From assembly GCA_021786695.1 (NCBI GenBank), contig JAJYMT010000018.1, forward strand, positions 1 through 18,286: DNA of 18,286 nucleotides, given 5' to 3'. The notes beneath the pieces were generated by a model. The model made no database searches. It was not told the origin of the DNA and saw only the letters and a list, made by a program, of their open reading frames with translations. The DNA comes from a bacterium (GTDB lineage Bacteria; Patescibacteriota; Patescibacteriia; Patescibacteriales; GWE2-39-37). Shown one piece after another: positions 8,601 to 14,545 of this stretch; position 1 is the first letter of the stretch; every line of letters begins with the position of its first letter. Position numbers and translations under genes: made by a program.

Positions 8601-9084
8601 GGTCCTTTTTAATGTTGGTCACCTGGTCGCGCAGCTTTCTGATCGAGTCGTCCAGATTTTCTTTGGCGTCGAACTCGACCGTCACGGCCGAAAACGAATT
8701 GGCGGAATTGGAGGTGATTTTTTTGATGCCTTTTAGTCCGGCGATGCCGGTTTCGATCTTCTTGGTCACCAACTCTTCGATATCGGCCGGCGCCACGCCC
8801 GGATAGGTGGTAGCGACCACCGCGATCGGAATCTTCACTTCCGGGTTTGATTCGCGCGGCAAAAGCAAAAAAGAATAGCTGCCGATGCCGGTGATCAGAA
8901 GGATCAACAGGACCACCACCCGGAAATTGGTCACGAAAAAATTAAGCCAGGTCTTCCTCAGTTCCGGCCGAAACTCCAACGTCTCTAAATAACGGAAGTC
9001 GGACGAGAGGTGTTCGCTCTGATGTTTTTCACCGGCCGGTTCGCCCGGCCGTTGATCATCAATTTTCGAAAGCGGCTCCAGCAT
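5620..9084 (-). CDS. RND-family (AcrB/HAE1-like) efflux pump with extra cytoplasmic/membrane insert
   Basis: This 1154-residue proton-driven RND transporter has an N-terminal helix (NFRVVVLLILLITGIGSYSFLLLPRESNPE), two large extracytoplasmic porter domains, and helix clusters around residues 378-530 and 990-1150. Proton-relay residues are intact: the Asp pair D446/D447 in 'LGLLVDDAIVVV' and Lys K1063 in 'GIVVKNAIILMD', equivalent to the TM4 and TM10 residues of AcrB. Between the sixth and seventh canonical helices lies an unusual insert of about 120 residues (538-655). It has two further hydrophobic segments (AILAALAAAFAVL and AAAGGLVIYYML) and a charged Lys/Gln-rich stretch. The 45-residue cytoplasmic N-terminus is also long. 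It starts 3 bases after the adaptor gene and is co-transcribed with it. No TolC-like channel is encoded nearby. The substrate is unknown. Confidence 0.94.
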   Translation of the reverse strand: MLEPLSKIDDQRPGEPAGEKHQSEHLSSDFRYLETLEFRPELRKTWLNFFVTNFRVVVLLILLITGIGSYSFLLLPRESNPEVKIPIAVVATTYPGVAPADIEELVTKKIETGIAGLKGIKKITSNSANSFSAVTVEFDAKENLDDSIRKLRDQVTNIKKDLPADANEPVVREISFDDTPIWTVALTGPYDGFTLRKYGEDLKDELEKIPGVREARVSGGDELEFSVAFDPDKLAQYGVSIDQANQAVRAVNLAVPAGTFEGREFTYPIRADSRFFTIKALEQIPVAHLDDGSIVYLRDIAEVETRSIKHTVLSRLSSKGAPSQSAVTIDIIKKTGGSIINTIDQAKVTTDRLITKFRPGVTYEVIVDQGKRIKLDFAQLTHDFLLTLALVFGILFLIVGLKEAFVAGLAVPLVFFTSFSVMLATGISLNFLSIFSLILSLGLLVDDAIVVVSATKQYLKSGKFTPEEAVLLVLNDFKVVLTTTTLTTIWAFLPLLLSTGIIGEFIKSIPITVSVTLFASLLIALMINHPLAAVLERLRLTKRFFAILAALAAAFAVLSAAQRSLAGYLGAAAGGLVIYYMLRWYRSGGKIQLAENAVLMAKEWKDDELIKQKLRQQGGQQDEKFSSRLIHGIIHFNKILPTYEKYLRKALATKRTRRVVLAVTAGLFVLAILLPAVGVVPSEFFPASNEDLIFVDLRASTGLNLAQTDKVVRRVEEKLLKYPEIVNFSTVVGSRSALSSGGASGPSRSSSNLAGITINLKPKEERKIKSYELADKLRNDFKDIKDATIDVASLQGGPPSGAAFQAQISGDDLTTLDKIASDLKPLLASIDGVISTDISLKDSPAEYTFNLNPAKLELYNLNAAYVGSTLRTAISGSKITTVILGGKEVQVTARFAENKIPDLQAIQNLQVMNFRKQSVYLKDVAEIVLHPSVDSILRINQKRTVILTANIDETTRPNAVLSEFQDKMKANYQLPSDYEINYGGQNEQNAESVISIIRAMVLAGLLIVSTLIIQFNSFKKALIVLVTIPLALIGVFFGMALARVNLSFPGLIGILALFGIVVKNAIILMDKINLNLKSGIPFVESIVDAGKSRLEAIFITSIATILGIVPITLSNELWMALGGAVIFGLMLSSFLTLFIVPTLFMVLIKPEAKV

Positions 9085-9087
9085 AAT

Positions 9088-10866
9088 TTAATTTTTTATC
9101 TCCACCAAATCCCCTTCTTCGAGCAGCTTATTGCCCTCGACCACCACCTGCTCGCCGCTGTTTAATTCCGCCTTGACGGTCGCCCGGTCGCCTTCGATCT
9201 GTTCAAGTTCCACTACCGTCTTTTTGGCCTTGCCGTCCGCGACCATAAAGATATAATTTTCATTTTGCGAAATAGTGACCGCGTCGAGCGGCAGCACTAA
9301 AATGTTTTTACCCGCGGCCGCGCGGCTGATCGGCAGGGCGACGGTAACGAGCGTCTCCGGAATCAATTCTTTCTTGCTGTTGTCAAACAGCACCTCGACT
9401 TTGATTTTTTTGCTCGCCTGGTCGGCCGCCGGGTCGATCTGATTGACCGTGCCCTCTAATTTAGAATTGATTTTTACTTTTTCGCCCAGTTTAATGGCGT
9501 TTGCGTCTTCCGGCGACAGTCCGAGAATGATTTTTACCGAATCGGCCTGTGATACTTCCGCCACCTTCTGGCCGATCCGCACCTCGGTGCCGACTTCGAC
9601 CGTTCTGGCGGTGAGTTGTCCGGCAATCGGGGCTTTGACCGTCAGATCGCCAGCTTGAGTGGAAATTATGCTCAGCTGGCCGCGGGCGTTGTCCAGGGTA
9701 ATCTGCGAAATCGTCTGCTGTTGGCTGCTGCTTTTTTTGGTGGCGGAAAGCGTGGCCAGCGCGTTGTCGTAACCGATCTTCGCCTGCGCCAATTGATTTT
9801 CCGCGCTCCGCTTGCCGTTATCGAGCGCGTCCAGCTGCTGTTTATAATTCAAATCCAGATTCTCGAGCGTCTGCAAAAACGACTGCGCGCCGGTCAGCGC
9901 GCCGATCAGGGTGGCGCGCAGAGCGGCAAAACCCGACCTCTGGCCGTTTAAAGCCGATTCGCTGAAAGTATTGCTGGAGATGGTGTTGTCGAGGACCAAC
10001 ACGGTGTCATCAACCAGCCGCTGCGCCGATTTCAATCCTTCGACCGCGCGGCGTACCGCTTGCGTTGCGTTTTCCGGCGTCACCTCGGCCAGCAAAAGCG
10101 CATCATATTTTTCTTTGGCCGCGGCATAATCGTTTTTGGCGTCGGTCAACGCCTGCGGATTTCGTACCGACAGGGTCGGCGAAATGCCCTCGAGCTGACT
10201 CGAACCGTCGGCCTTAATAATGAAGTTACACTGGGTAAGGGCGGTGTTGATGGTGTTCAGATAACTGTAGTAGTTGGTTACCGCGTTATTTTTCAGATCC
10301 TCCCGCCCCTTGTTTTGCAAAGCCAGTCCGTTGTTGTAGTTATCCTGCGCCGATTTCAATCCGATTTCCGCCGAAGCGACCGTCTCCCTGGCGCGCTCAA
10401 GCCCCAGTTCTGCTTGTTTTATGCCTTCGTCGGTCAGCTGCCTGGTGGTTGAAAAATTTTGCGCTACATTATTATAATTGTTGCTGGCGTTATTCAGGTT
10501 GGTAAGGGTGATGTCGTCATGCAAAAAAACCAGCGGCTGATTAAGAGCCACCCGGTCGCCGACTTTGGCCACGATCTGTCTGACGGTGCCGCTGGTGAGC
10601 GCCACCACATCGACTCTGGTCGCCGGTTTGACCGTGCCTTCGATCGTAAGTTCACCGGCGCTTGCCAGTTGGTTCAGCGGAATTACTTTAACCGTTTTTT
10701 TACCCGGCGCCGGCACGACGCTTTTGGTGGTGCGCCGTTCGTAGGTCCGGTAGCCGTTCACGAGCAGGCCGCCTAAAATTAACAAGCCGAAAATCGGTAC
10801 GATTATTGCCGGCCATTTGGCCCAGCGGCTGCCTCTGATTTTTTCCAGCGGTAGTTTGATTCTCAT
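9088..10866 (-). CDS. RND efflux membrane fusion (adaptor) protein with long helical hairpin
   Basis: The 592-residue adaptor has an N-terminal membrane helix (about 18-38). The first lipoyl half-domain is at about 88-118 (GTVRQIVAKVGDRVALNQPLVFLHDD) and the second at about 406-438 (LTVKAPIAGQLTARTVEVGTEVRIGQKVAEV). Beta-barrel and membrane-proximal domains follow to the C-terminus. It is the first gene of the RND operon, and the pump starts 3 bases after its stop. The region between the lipoyl halves spans about 290 residues of predicted coiled helix, much longer than in AcrA-type proteins. It includes a TFSESALNG segment at about residue 300 that resembles residues 295-329 of the MacA-like adaptor at 1266-3095. 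A promoter with a consensus -35 lies upstream at 10920-10949. The ATG at 10866 has no Shine-Dalgarno sequence. Confidence 0.9.
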   Translation of the reverse strand: MRIKLPLEKIRGSRWAKWPAIIVPIFGLLILGGLLVNGYRTYERRTTKSVVPAPGKKTVKVIPLNQLASAGELTIEGTVKPATRVDVVALTSGTVRQIVAKVGDRVALNQPLVFLHDDITLTNLNNASNNYNNVAQNFSTTRQLTDEGIKQAELGLERARETVASAEIGLKSAQDNYNNGLALQNKGREDLKNNAVTNYYSYLNTINTALTQCNFIIKADGSSQLEGISPTLSVRNPQALTDAKNDYAAAKEKYDALLLAEVTPENATQAVRRAVEGLKSAQRLVDDTVLVLDNTISSNTFSESALNGQRSGFAALRATLIGALTGAQSFLQTLENLDLNYKQQLDALDNGKRSAENQLAQAKIGYDNALATLSATKKSSSQQQTISQITLDNARGQLSIISTQAGDLTVKAPIAGQLTARTVEVGTEVRIGQKVAEVSQADSVKIILGLSPEDANAIKLGEKVKINSKLEGTVNQIDPAADQASKKIKVEVLFDNSKKELIPETLVTVALPISRAAAGKNILVLPLDAVTISQNENYIFMVADGKAKKTVVELEQIEGDRATVKAELNSGEQVVVEGNKLLEEGDLVEIKN

Positions 10867-10919
10867 AAGATGAAAAACTGAATTAATTTAATATTATTAA
10901 TATTTGACAAGAATTGATA

Positions 10920-10949
10920 ATAATAAAACAAACGACCTCCGTTTGTCAA
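10920..10949 (-). promoter_or_regulatory. Sigma-70-type promoter of the RND efflux operon
   Basis: On the minus strand there is a perfect -35 TTGACA (10949-10944), an 18-base spacer and a -10 TATTAT (10925-10920, five of six matches). Transcription would start near 10913, giving a leader of about 47 nt before the ATG at 10866. The spacer holds most of the inverted repeat at 10928-10946. Confidence 0.72.
10928..10946. promoter_or_regulatory. Inverted repeat within RND operon promoter: operator or terminator
   Basis: A perfect 7+5+7 inverted repeat (ACAAACG, ACCTC, CGTTTGT) overlaps the end of the -35 box and most of the spacer. A third half-site, CGTTTGT, sits at 10956-10962 with the same orientation as the right arm and 16 bases from it. 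The position is ideal for a repressor of the efflux operon. Read on the minus strand the repeat is followed by TTTTATTATT, so it could also be a weak terminator for the metallophosphoesterase gene, which ends at 10972. Both readings fit the sequence. Confidence 0.5.
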
Positions 10950-10971
10950 TGAAGCCGTTTGTTGATATCTT

Positions 10972-12081
10972 TTACTGAAGCTTGATAACGGTAATCTCCG
11001 GCTGATTGCCGGTGCGGATCGGTGGACCCCAGGTGCCGATGCCGGGCGAGGTATATATCTGAAAGTCGCCGACCCGGTTGAGGCCGGTGACAAACCGACC
11101 ATACACCAGCCGGCTGATATATCTGATCGGCCAAAGCTGGCCGTTGTGGCTATGGCCCGAAAGCATCAGGTCGACCAGCCCCGTAGCGGCGAATTTTTCG
11201 GCCAGGGCGGGATTGTGATACAACAAAATATTCGGCCGCTTCGGTTTGAGCGCCTTCAGGATCTCGGCCGGCTGCTCGCCGCGATTAAAGTCGGCCGGAT
11301 TGCCAAGGCCGATCAATTCCAAGCCATCGACGTCCGCCGTTTCATTTTTCATCACCCGCACCTTGGTTTTAGCCAGGGCGGCATAAACCTTTTCCAGACC
11401 CAGATATGTTTCGTGATTGCCGGTGATGAAATAAACGCCGCGCGGCGCATCCAATTCATTCAAGGGGTCGGCCAGATCATCCATTTCACCGTCCATACCG
11501 TCATAATAGTCGCCGGTTATCACCACCATCTCCGGCTTGATCTGGTTGACGCGCCTGACGATCTCTTTGATAAACCCCGGACGCAAAACCACTCCCAGGT
11601 GCACGTCGGAAAGCTGCACGATTGATTTGCCCTGCCAGGCGGACGGCAAGCCGCTAATTTTAATCTCTACGGTTTTGGCCGTTAATTGGCCGGCATTCCA
11701 CAGGCCGTAGGCAGTCAGGGCGAAACCGGCGGCCAGGACGGCGCTGCCGATGATTTGCCCGCTCAAACTGAAACCCAGCATCTTACCCAGGAGAATAAGA
11801 ATCCAGGCAAAAATACTAAAGGCCAAAATTGCTAATCCCAGCCCCAGCCAGGTGCCGGCGGTAAAATATAGCAGCCGGGTGAACCAGTTCTCCCAATAAT
11901 GAACCGCGATCGAGTCGACGATAAAACTGATCGCCAGCAAGGCCATTAGAGCAATCAATCCTTTCTTAAGCCACCAGGAATTTATGGAAAAGAAATTAAC
12001 CAGCGAAAAATAAATAAACCAATGGCTTAAAAACAAGACACAGAGCATCACTAAAAAAAATACGACGAATATTATTCTCAT
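10972..12081 (-). CDS. Membrane-anchored metallophosphoesterase (YkuE-like)
   Basis: This 369-residue protein has four N-terminal hydrophobic segments (about residues 3-30, 38-58, 70-103 and 108-128). A calcineurin-like phosphoesterase domain carrying all the metal-site motifs follows: SDVHLG with D159 and H161, GDYYDG with D191, GNHE with N222 and H223, and GHSHNGQ with H310 and H312. This arrangement matches the YkuE-type membrane-associated phosphohydrolases, some of which act on lipid-linked substrates; the actual substrate here is not known. The start ATG lies only 2-3 bases beyond the transcription start predicted from a TATAAT at 12090-12095, so the message may be almost leaderless. 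The alternative sigma gene is upstream on the same strand, separated by a terminator. Confidence 0.9.
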   Translation of the reverse strand: MRIIFVVFFLVMLCVLFLSHWFIYFSLVNFFSINSWWLKKGLIALMALLAISFIVDSIAVHYWENWFTRLLYFTAGTWLGLGLAILAFSIFAWILILLGKMLGFSLSGQIIGSAVLAAGFALTAYGLWNAGQLTAKTVEIKISGLPSAWQGKSIVQLSDVHLGVVLRPGFIKEIVRRVNQIKPEMVVITGDYYDGMDGEMDDLADPLNELDAPRGVYFITGNHETYLGLEKVYAALAKTKVRVMKNETADVDGLELIGLGNPADFNRGEQPAEILKALKPKRPNILLYHNPALAEKFAATGLVDLMLSGHSHNGQLWPIRYISRLVYGRFVTGLNRVGDFQIYTSPGIGTWGPPIRTGNQPEITVIKLQ

Positions 12082-12089
12082 ACTTCTAT

Positions 12090-12117
12090 ATTATATACTA
12101 AAAAGGGGCGGCCGCAA
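12090..12117 (-). promoter_or_regulatory. Candidate promoter of the metallophosphoesterase gene, overlapping a terminator
   Basis: On the minus strand there is a perfect TATAAT (12095-12090) with a weak TTGCGG (12117-12112) 16 bases upstream. The candidate -35 lies in the loop and 3' arm of the terminator hairpin that follows the sigma gene. The predicted start is at about 12083, next to the ATG at 12081. Confidence 0.45.
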
Positions 12118-12129
12118 GCGACCGCCCTT
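12100..12129 (-). terminator. Intrinsic terminator after the sigma factor gene
   Basis: Read on the minus strand, a GC-rich hairpin has arms at 12129-12118 (AAGGGCGGTCGC) and 12115-12103 (GCGGCCGCCCCTT). It has a two-base TT loop in the strictest pairing, one bulged base and one G-U pair, and is followed by a T-run (12104-12100). The stem begins inside the TAA stop codon of the sigma gene. Confidence 0.8.
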
Positions 12130-12820
12130 AATCGTATCTGTGGATCGAAAACCGCTCCTCTTTGGCCAGGTGTTGCAGTTCGGCCAGCGCTTCGGCCGCG
12201 ATCTGACTCGCACGCGCCTTGGTGCGGCCGATTTTCTGGCCGATTTCCTTGAATTTGGGAGGTCCGGCGTCGGTATCGTCGCCGATGCCGTAGCGCAGCC
12301 GCAACACCTCGGCGGAGCGCGGATCCAGGCAGGCGAGAAACTGATCAACCAGCCGCCTTTTCCCCTCCGCCTCGAGTCCCTGCCCTGGCGACTGATCCGG
12401 ACGGCTGAAAATCAATTCGGCCAACCACTCACCCGTCTCGCCGGGCGGCAACAGGACCAGTTTCCGCTCTTTGCGTATCGACTCGCCGATGAATTTGCGA
12501 ATCCACCGGGTCGCGTAAGTCGAAAACTTTTTGCCTTTGGCAAAATCGAATTTCTCGATCGTCTTGTACAGCCCGTGCACACCCTCCGACACCAGCTCTT
12601 GAAAATGCGCTTCGTCCCTGGCGCGTCTTCTCGCGAGCTGGCGCACCAATCGCATGTTCGATTCGATCAGGTCATTACTGGCTTCCCGGTCGCCCAGCTT
12701 GGCGCGACGCAACAACCTCTGTTCATCGGCGAAGGTAAGAAGTTCCGATTCGCGGATATACTTATAAAACCAGTCCTCGCCTTTGCCGTTGCCATTACCG
12801 TTGTCGCCGGCCAAAATCAT
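12128..12820 (-). CDS. Alternative sigma-70 family RNA polymerase sigma factor
   Basis: In the 230-residue reading, residues 24-46 resemble sigma region 1.2. Region 2 is at about 47-117 (NDLIESNMRLVRQLARRR, then EGVHGLYKTIEKFD, then GKKFSTYATRWIRKFIGESIRK). A short linker (118-157) stands where region 3 would be. Region 4 is at about 158-217 (LDPRSAEVLRLRYGIGDD, then KFKEIGQKIGRTKARASQIAAEALAELQHL). The FSTYATRWI motif is the region 2.3/2.4 core of RpoD-like factors, so it is not an ECF sigma. I chose the ATG at 12820 because a G6 tract resembling a Shine-Dalgarno sequence lies just upstream and a candidate promoter (12861-12889) predicts transcription starting near 12854. An in-frame ATG at 12865 would add 15 residues but has no ribosome-binding site. 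It is divergent from the NRAMP-like gene. Confidence 0.88.
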   Translation of the reverse strand: MILAGDNGNGNGKGEDWFYKYIRESELLTFADEQRLLRRAKLGDREASNDLIESNMRLVRQLARRRARDEAHFQELVSEGVHGLYKTIEKFDFAKGKKFSTYATRWIRKFIGESIRKERKLVLLPPGETGEWLAELIFSRPDQSPGQGLEAEGKRRLVDQFLACLDPRSAEVLRLRYGIGDDTDAGPPKFKEIGQKIGRTKARASQIAAEALAELQHLAKEERFSIHRYD

Positions 12821-12860
12821 CACCCCCCTTTTTTTTCTTGTCTGTAAGGTACTATCAGTT

Positions 12861-12889
12861 ATCATTAAAGAAATTTAATCTTTCGTCAA
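12861..12889 (-). promoter_or_regulatory. Candidate promoter of the sigma factor gene
   Basis: On the minus strand there is TTGACG (12889-12884, five of six matches), a 17-base spacer and AATGAT (12866-12861, four of six). It stands back-to-back with the NRAMP-like gene promoter; the two -35 boxes are only 6 bases apart. Confidence 0.4.
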
Positions 12890-12895
12890 GGATGA

Positions 12896-12924
12896 TTGGC
12901 GATTACCTTCTTTTAAGGTAAAAT
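12896..12924 (+). promoter_or_regulatory. Promoter of the NRAMP-like gene, predicting a leaderless mRNA
   Basis: TTGGCG (12896-12901), a 17-base spacer and TAAAAT (12919-12924, five of six matches). Seven bases after the -10 box is the A of the ATG at 12931, so the predicted transcript starts at or next to the initiation codon. Confidence 0.55.
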
Positions 12925-12930
12925 AAAGAT

Positions 12931-14313
12931 ATGGAAAACCACAATCGCCGCCAAGAACCGCTGATCGAGCGGATTGCCGAAACGCCGGCGATCGCGCTTG
13001 AAAAAACGGTGGAGGAGTCGAAAAAAATCGTCCGGGCGCTGGAAGCGCGCCCGACCGTAAAAAAAGCCGAGGAATTCTGGCATATGCTCGGGCCCGGTCT
13101 CACCACCGGCGCAGCCGATGACGATCCTTCCGGCATCGCCACCTATTCCCAGGCGGGCGCCCGATACGGCTTCCGCTGGCTATGGCTGGCGCCGCTCACC
13201 TTTCCCCTGATGGCGGTCATCCAGGAAATGTGCGCCCGCATCGGCCTAGTCACCGGCCGGGGCCTCGCCGCCAACATCCGCAAACACTTTCCGCGTCCGG
13301 TGCTTTACCTTTGCGCCTTCCTGCTGCTGGCGGCCAACGGCCTTAACATCGGCGCCGATCTCGGCGCCATGGCCAAAGCCGTCCAGCTGTTCGTGCCGAA
13401 CATGGCCTTCGAAGCGTTGGTGGTTTTTTTCACCCTGCTTTGTCTGATTTTAGAGATCTTCACCACCTACAAAAAATACGCCCGCTATTTGAAATATCTG
13501 TCCCTGATCCTGCTTTCCTATGTCTTCTCGGCGCTGATGATCGAGCTGGATTGGGGCGCGATCGCGCGCGCCACTCTGATTCCGGCTTTCACTTTCGATC
13601 GCGATTCGATCCTGCTCGTTACCGGCGTGCTCGGCACTACCATTTCACCCTACCTCTTTTTCTGGCAGACCTCGCAGGAAATCGAAGAGCAGATACTTGA
13701 GGGACGGGCTACCATCAAATCACGGCTCGGCGCGACCGATGGCGAGGTCAAAAAAATGCGGGCCGACGTCTGGTCGGGAATGTTTTTTTCCAACGCGGTG
13801 ATGTTCTTTATCATCTCCGCCTGCGCCGCCACCCTGTACGCTAACGGCATTACCAATATCGACACCGCCGCCGATGCCGCCGCCGCGCTCCGCCCGCTGG
13901 CCGGAGAAAACGCCTATCTGCTTTTTACCATCGGCATCATCGGCGTCGGACTATTGGCCATTCCGGTACTGGCCGGTTCGGCTTCATACGCGATGTCGGA
14001 AAGTTTCCATTGGCGCGAAGGCCTGTATCTCAAATTGAAACAGGCGCACGCCTTTTACGGCGTAATCATCATCTCGATGCTCCTGGGGCTCGGCTTAAAT
14101 TTTCTGGGGTTCGACCCGATCAAGGTACTGATTTACTCGGCCATCGCCAACGGCGTAATCTCTCCCGTGGTTCTCATATTGATTTTGCTGATCAGCGGCG
14201 ACAAAAAAATCATGGGCGGCCGCGCCAACGGACCGCTCACCAAAATCATCGGCTGGCTGGCAGCCGGCCTGATGACTGTCGCCAGCGTCTTTACCTTGTT
14301 TTCTTTGCTCTAA
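12931..14313 (+). CDS. NRAMP-related divalent metal cation transporter
   Basis: This 460-residue protein has a charged, helical N-terminus of about 50 residues followed by a many-helix LeuT-fold NRAMP core starting at GPGLTTGAADDDPSGIATYSQAGARYG (described from residue 54). The TM1 metal-site motif is DPSG (65-68) rather than the canonical DPGN. At the TM6 position the sequence is TTISPYLFFWQ (236-246) where MntH-type proteins have an MPH-containing motif. These substitutions place it in the divergent NRAMP-related branch; some members of that branch (NRMT) transport magnesium, so Mg2+ import is possible but not shown. It is divergent from the sigma gene and followed by terminators at 14331-14400. 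The ATG at 12931 may be leaderless. Confidence 0.88.
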   Translation: MENHNRRQEPLIERIAETPAIALEKTVEESKKIVRALEARPTVKKAEEFWHMLGPGLTTGAADDDPSGIATYSQAGARYGFRWLWLAPLTFPLMAVIQEMCARIGLVTGRGLAANIRKHFPRPVLYLCAFLLLAANGLNIGADLGAMAKAVQLFVPNMAFEALVVFFTLLCLILEIFTTYKKYARYLKYLSLILLSYVFSALMIELDWGAIARATLIPAFTFDRDSILLVTGVLGTTISPYLFFWQTSQEIEEQILEGRATIKSRLGATDGEVKKMRADVWSGMFFSNAVMFFIISACAATLYANGITNIDTAADAAAALRPLAGENAYLLFTIGIIGVGLLAIPVLAGSASYAMSESFHWREGLYLKLKQAHAFYGVIIISMLLGLGLNFLGFDPIKVLIYSAIANGVISPVVLILILLISGDKKIMGGRANGPLTKIIGWLAAGLMTVASVFTLFSLL

Positions 14314-14330
14314 AAAATAATGATTTGATT

Positions 14331-14359
14331 TCCGGCTAAATTTTATCGGCCGGATTTTT
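14331..14359 (+). terminator. Weak first terminator-like hairpin after the NRAMP-like gene
   Basis: TCCGGC (14331-14336) and GCCGGA (14349-14354) form a 6-bp stem with a 12-base AT-rich loop, followed by a short T-run. It is immediately followed by a much stronger terminator, so it may be a tandem element or incidental. Confidence 0.4.
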
Positions 14360-14366
14360 CATTTTT

Positions 14367-14400
14367 AAACACCCGCTTCACTTTTTGGAGCGGGTGTTTT
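14367..14400 (+). terminator. Intrinsic terminator of the NRAMP-like gene
   Basis: A perfect 11-bp stem (AAACACCCGCT at 14367-14377, AGCGGGTGTTT at 14389-14399) encloses an 11-base loop and ends in a T-run. It lies 53 bases after the stop codon and separates the transporter from the TrmB-like gene. Confidence 0.85.
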
Positions 14401-14424
14401 GATTTTCATCAAAATGTAATATTT

Positions 14425-14442
14425 TGTAGCATTTTTCCTACA
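14425..14442. promoter_or_regulatory. Upstream operator-like inverted repeat (TGTAG-N8-CTACA)
   Basis: TGTAG (14425-14429) and CTACA (14438-14442) flank 8 bases. The same spacing and half-sites recur at 14524-14541 beside the regulator's start codon. The site is about 70 bases upstream of the -35 box, where a distal operator for looping or cooperative binding could sit. A direct repeat, TATTTTGTA, at 14420 and 14444 also covers it. Confidence 0.55.
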
Positions 14443-14490
14443 TTATTTTGTAATTTTAAACTAACAAAATTTATTTAATTAAAGAGGGTA

Positions 14491-14520
14491 TTTACATTCA
14501 TTGCCACTTTAATGTATAAT
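14491..14520 (+). promoter_or_regulatory. Promoter of the TrmB-like regulator gene
   Basis: TTTACA (14491-14496, five of six matches), an 18-base spacer and a perfect TATAAT (14515-14520). The predicted start near 14527 falls inside the proximal operator. A further inverted pair, TACATT (14493-14498) and AATGTA (14511-14516), spans the spacer and may be an extra binding site. Confidence 0.7.
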
Positions 14521-14522
14521 AA

Positions 14523-14542
14523 ATGTAGAAAATTTACTACAT
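14523..14542. promoter_or_regulatory. Proximal operator-like inverted repeat (ATGTAG-N8-CTACAT)
   Basis: A perfect 6+8+6 inverted repeat is centred just downstream of the -10 box and ends 3 bases before the ATG at 14546. It shares half-sites and spacing with the repeat at 14425-14442. Its position over the predicted transcription start is that of an autorepressor site. Confidence 0.6.
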
Positions 14543-14545
14543 ATA

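Noticed and set aside
12140..12847. Plus-strand open frame of 235 codons opposite the sigma factor gene
   Set aside because: The minus-strand frame has unmistakable sigma regions 2 and 4; the plus-strand translation matches nothing and is a mirror of it.
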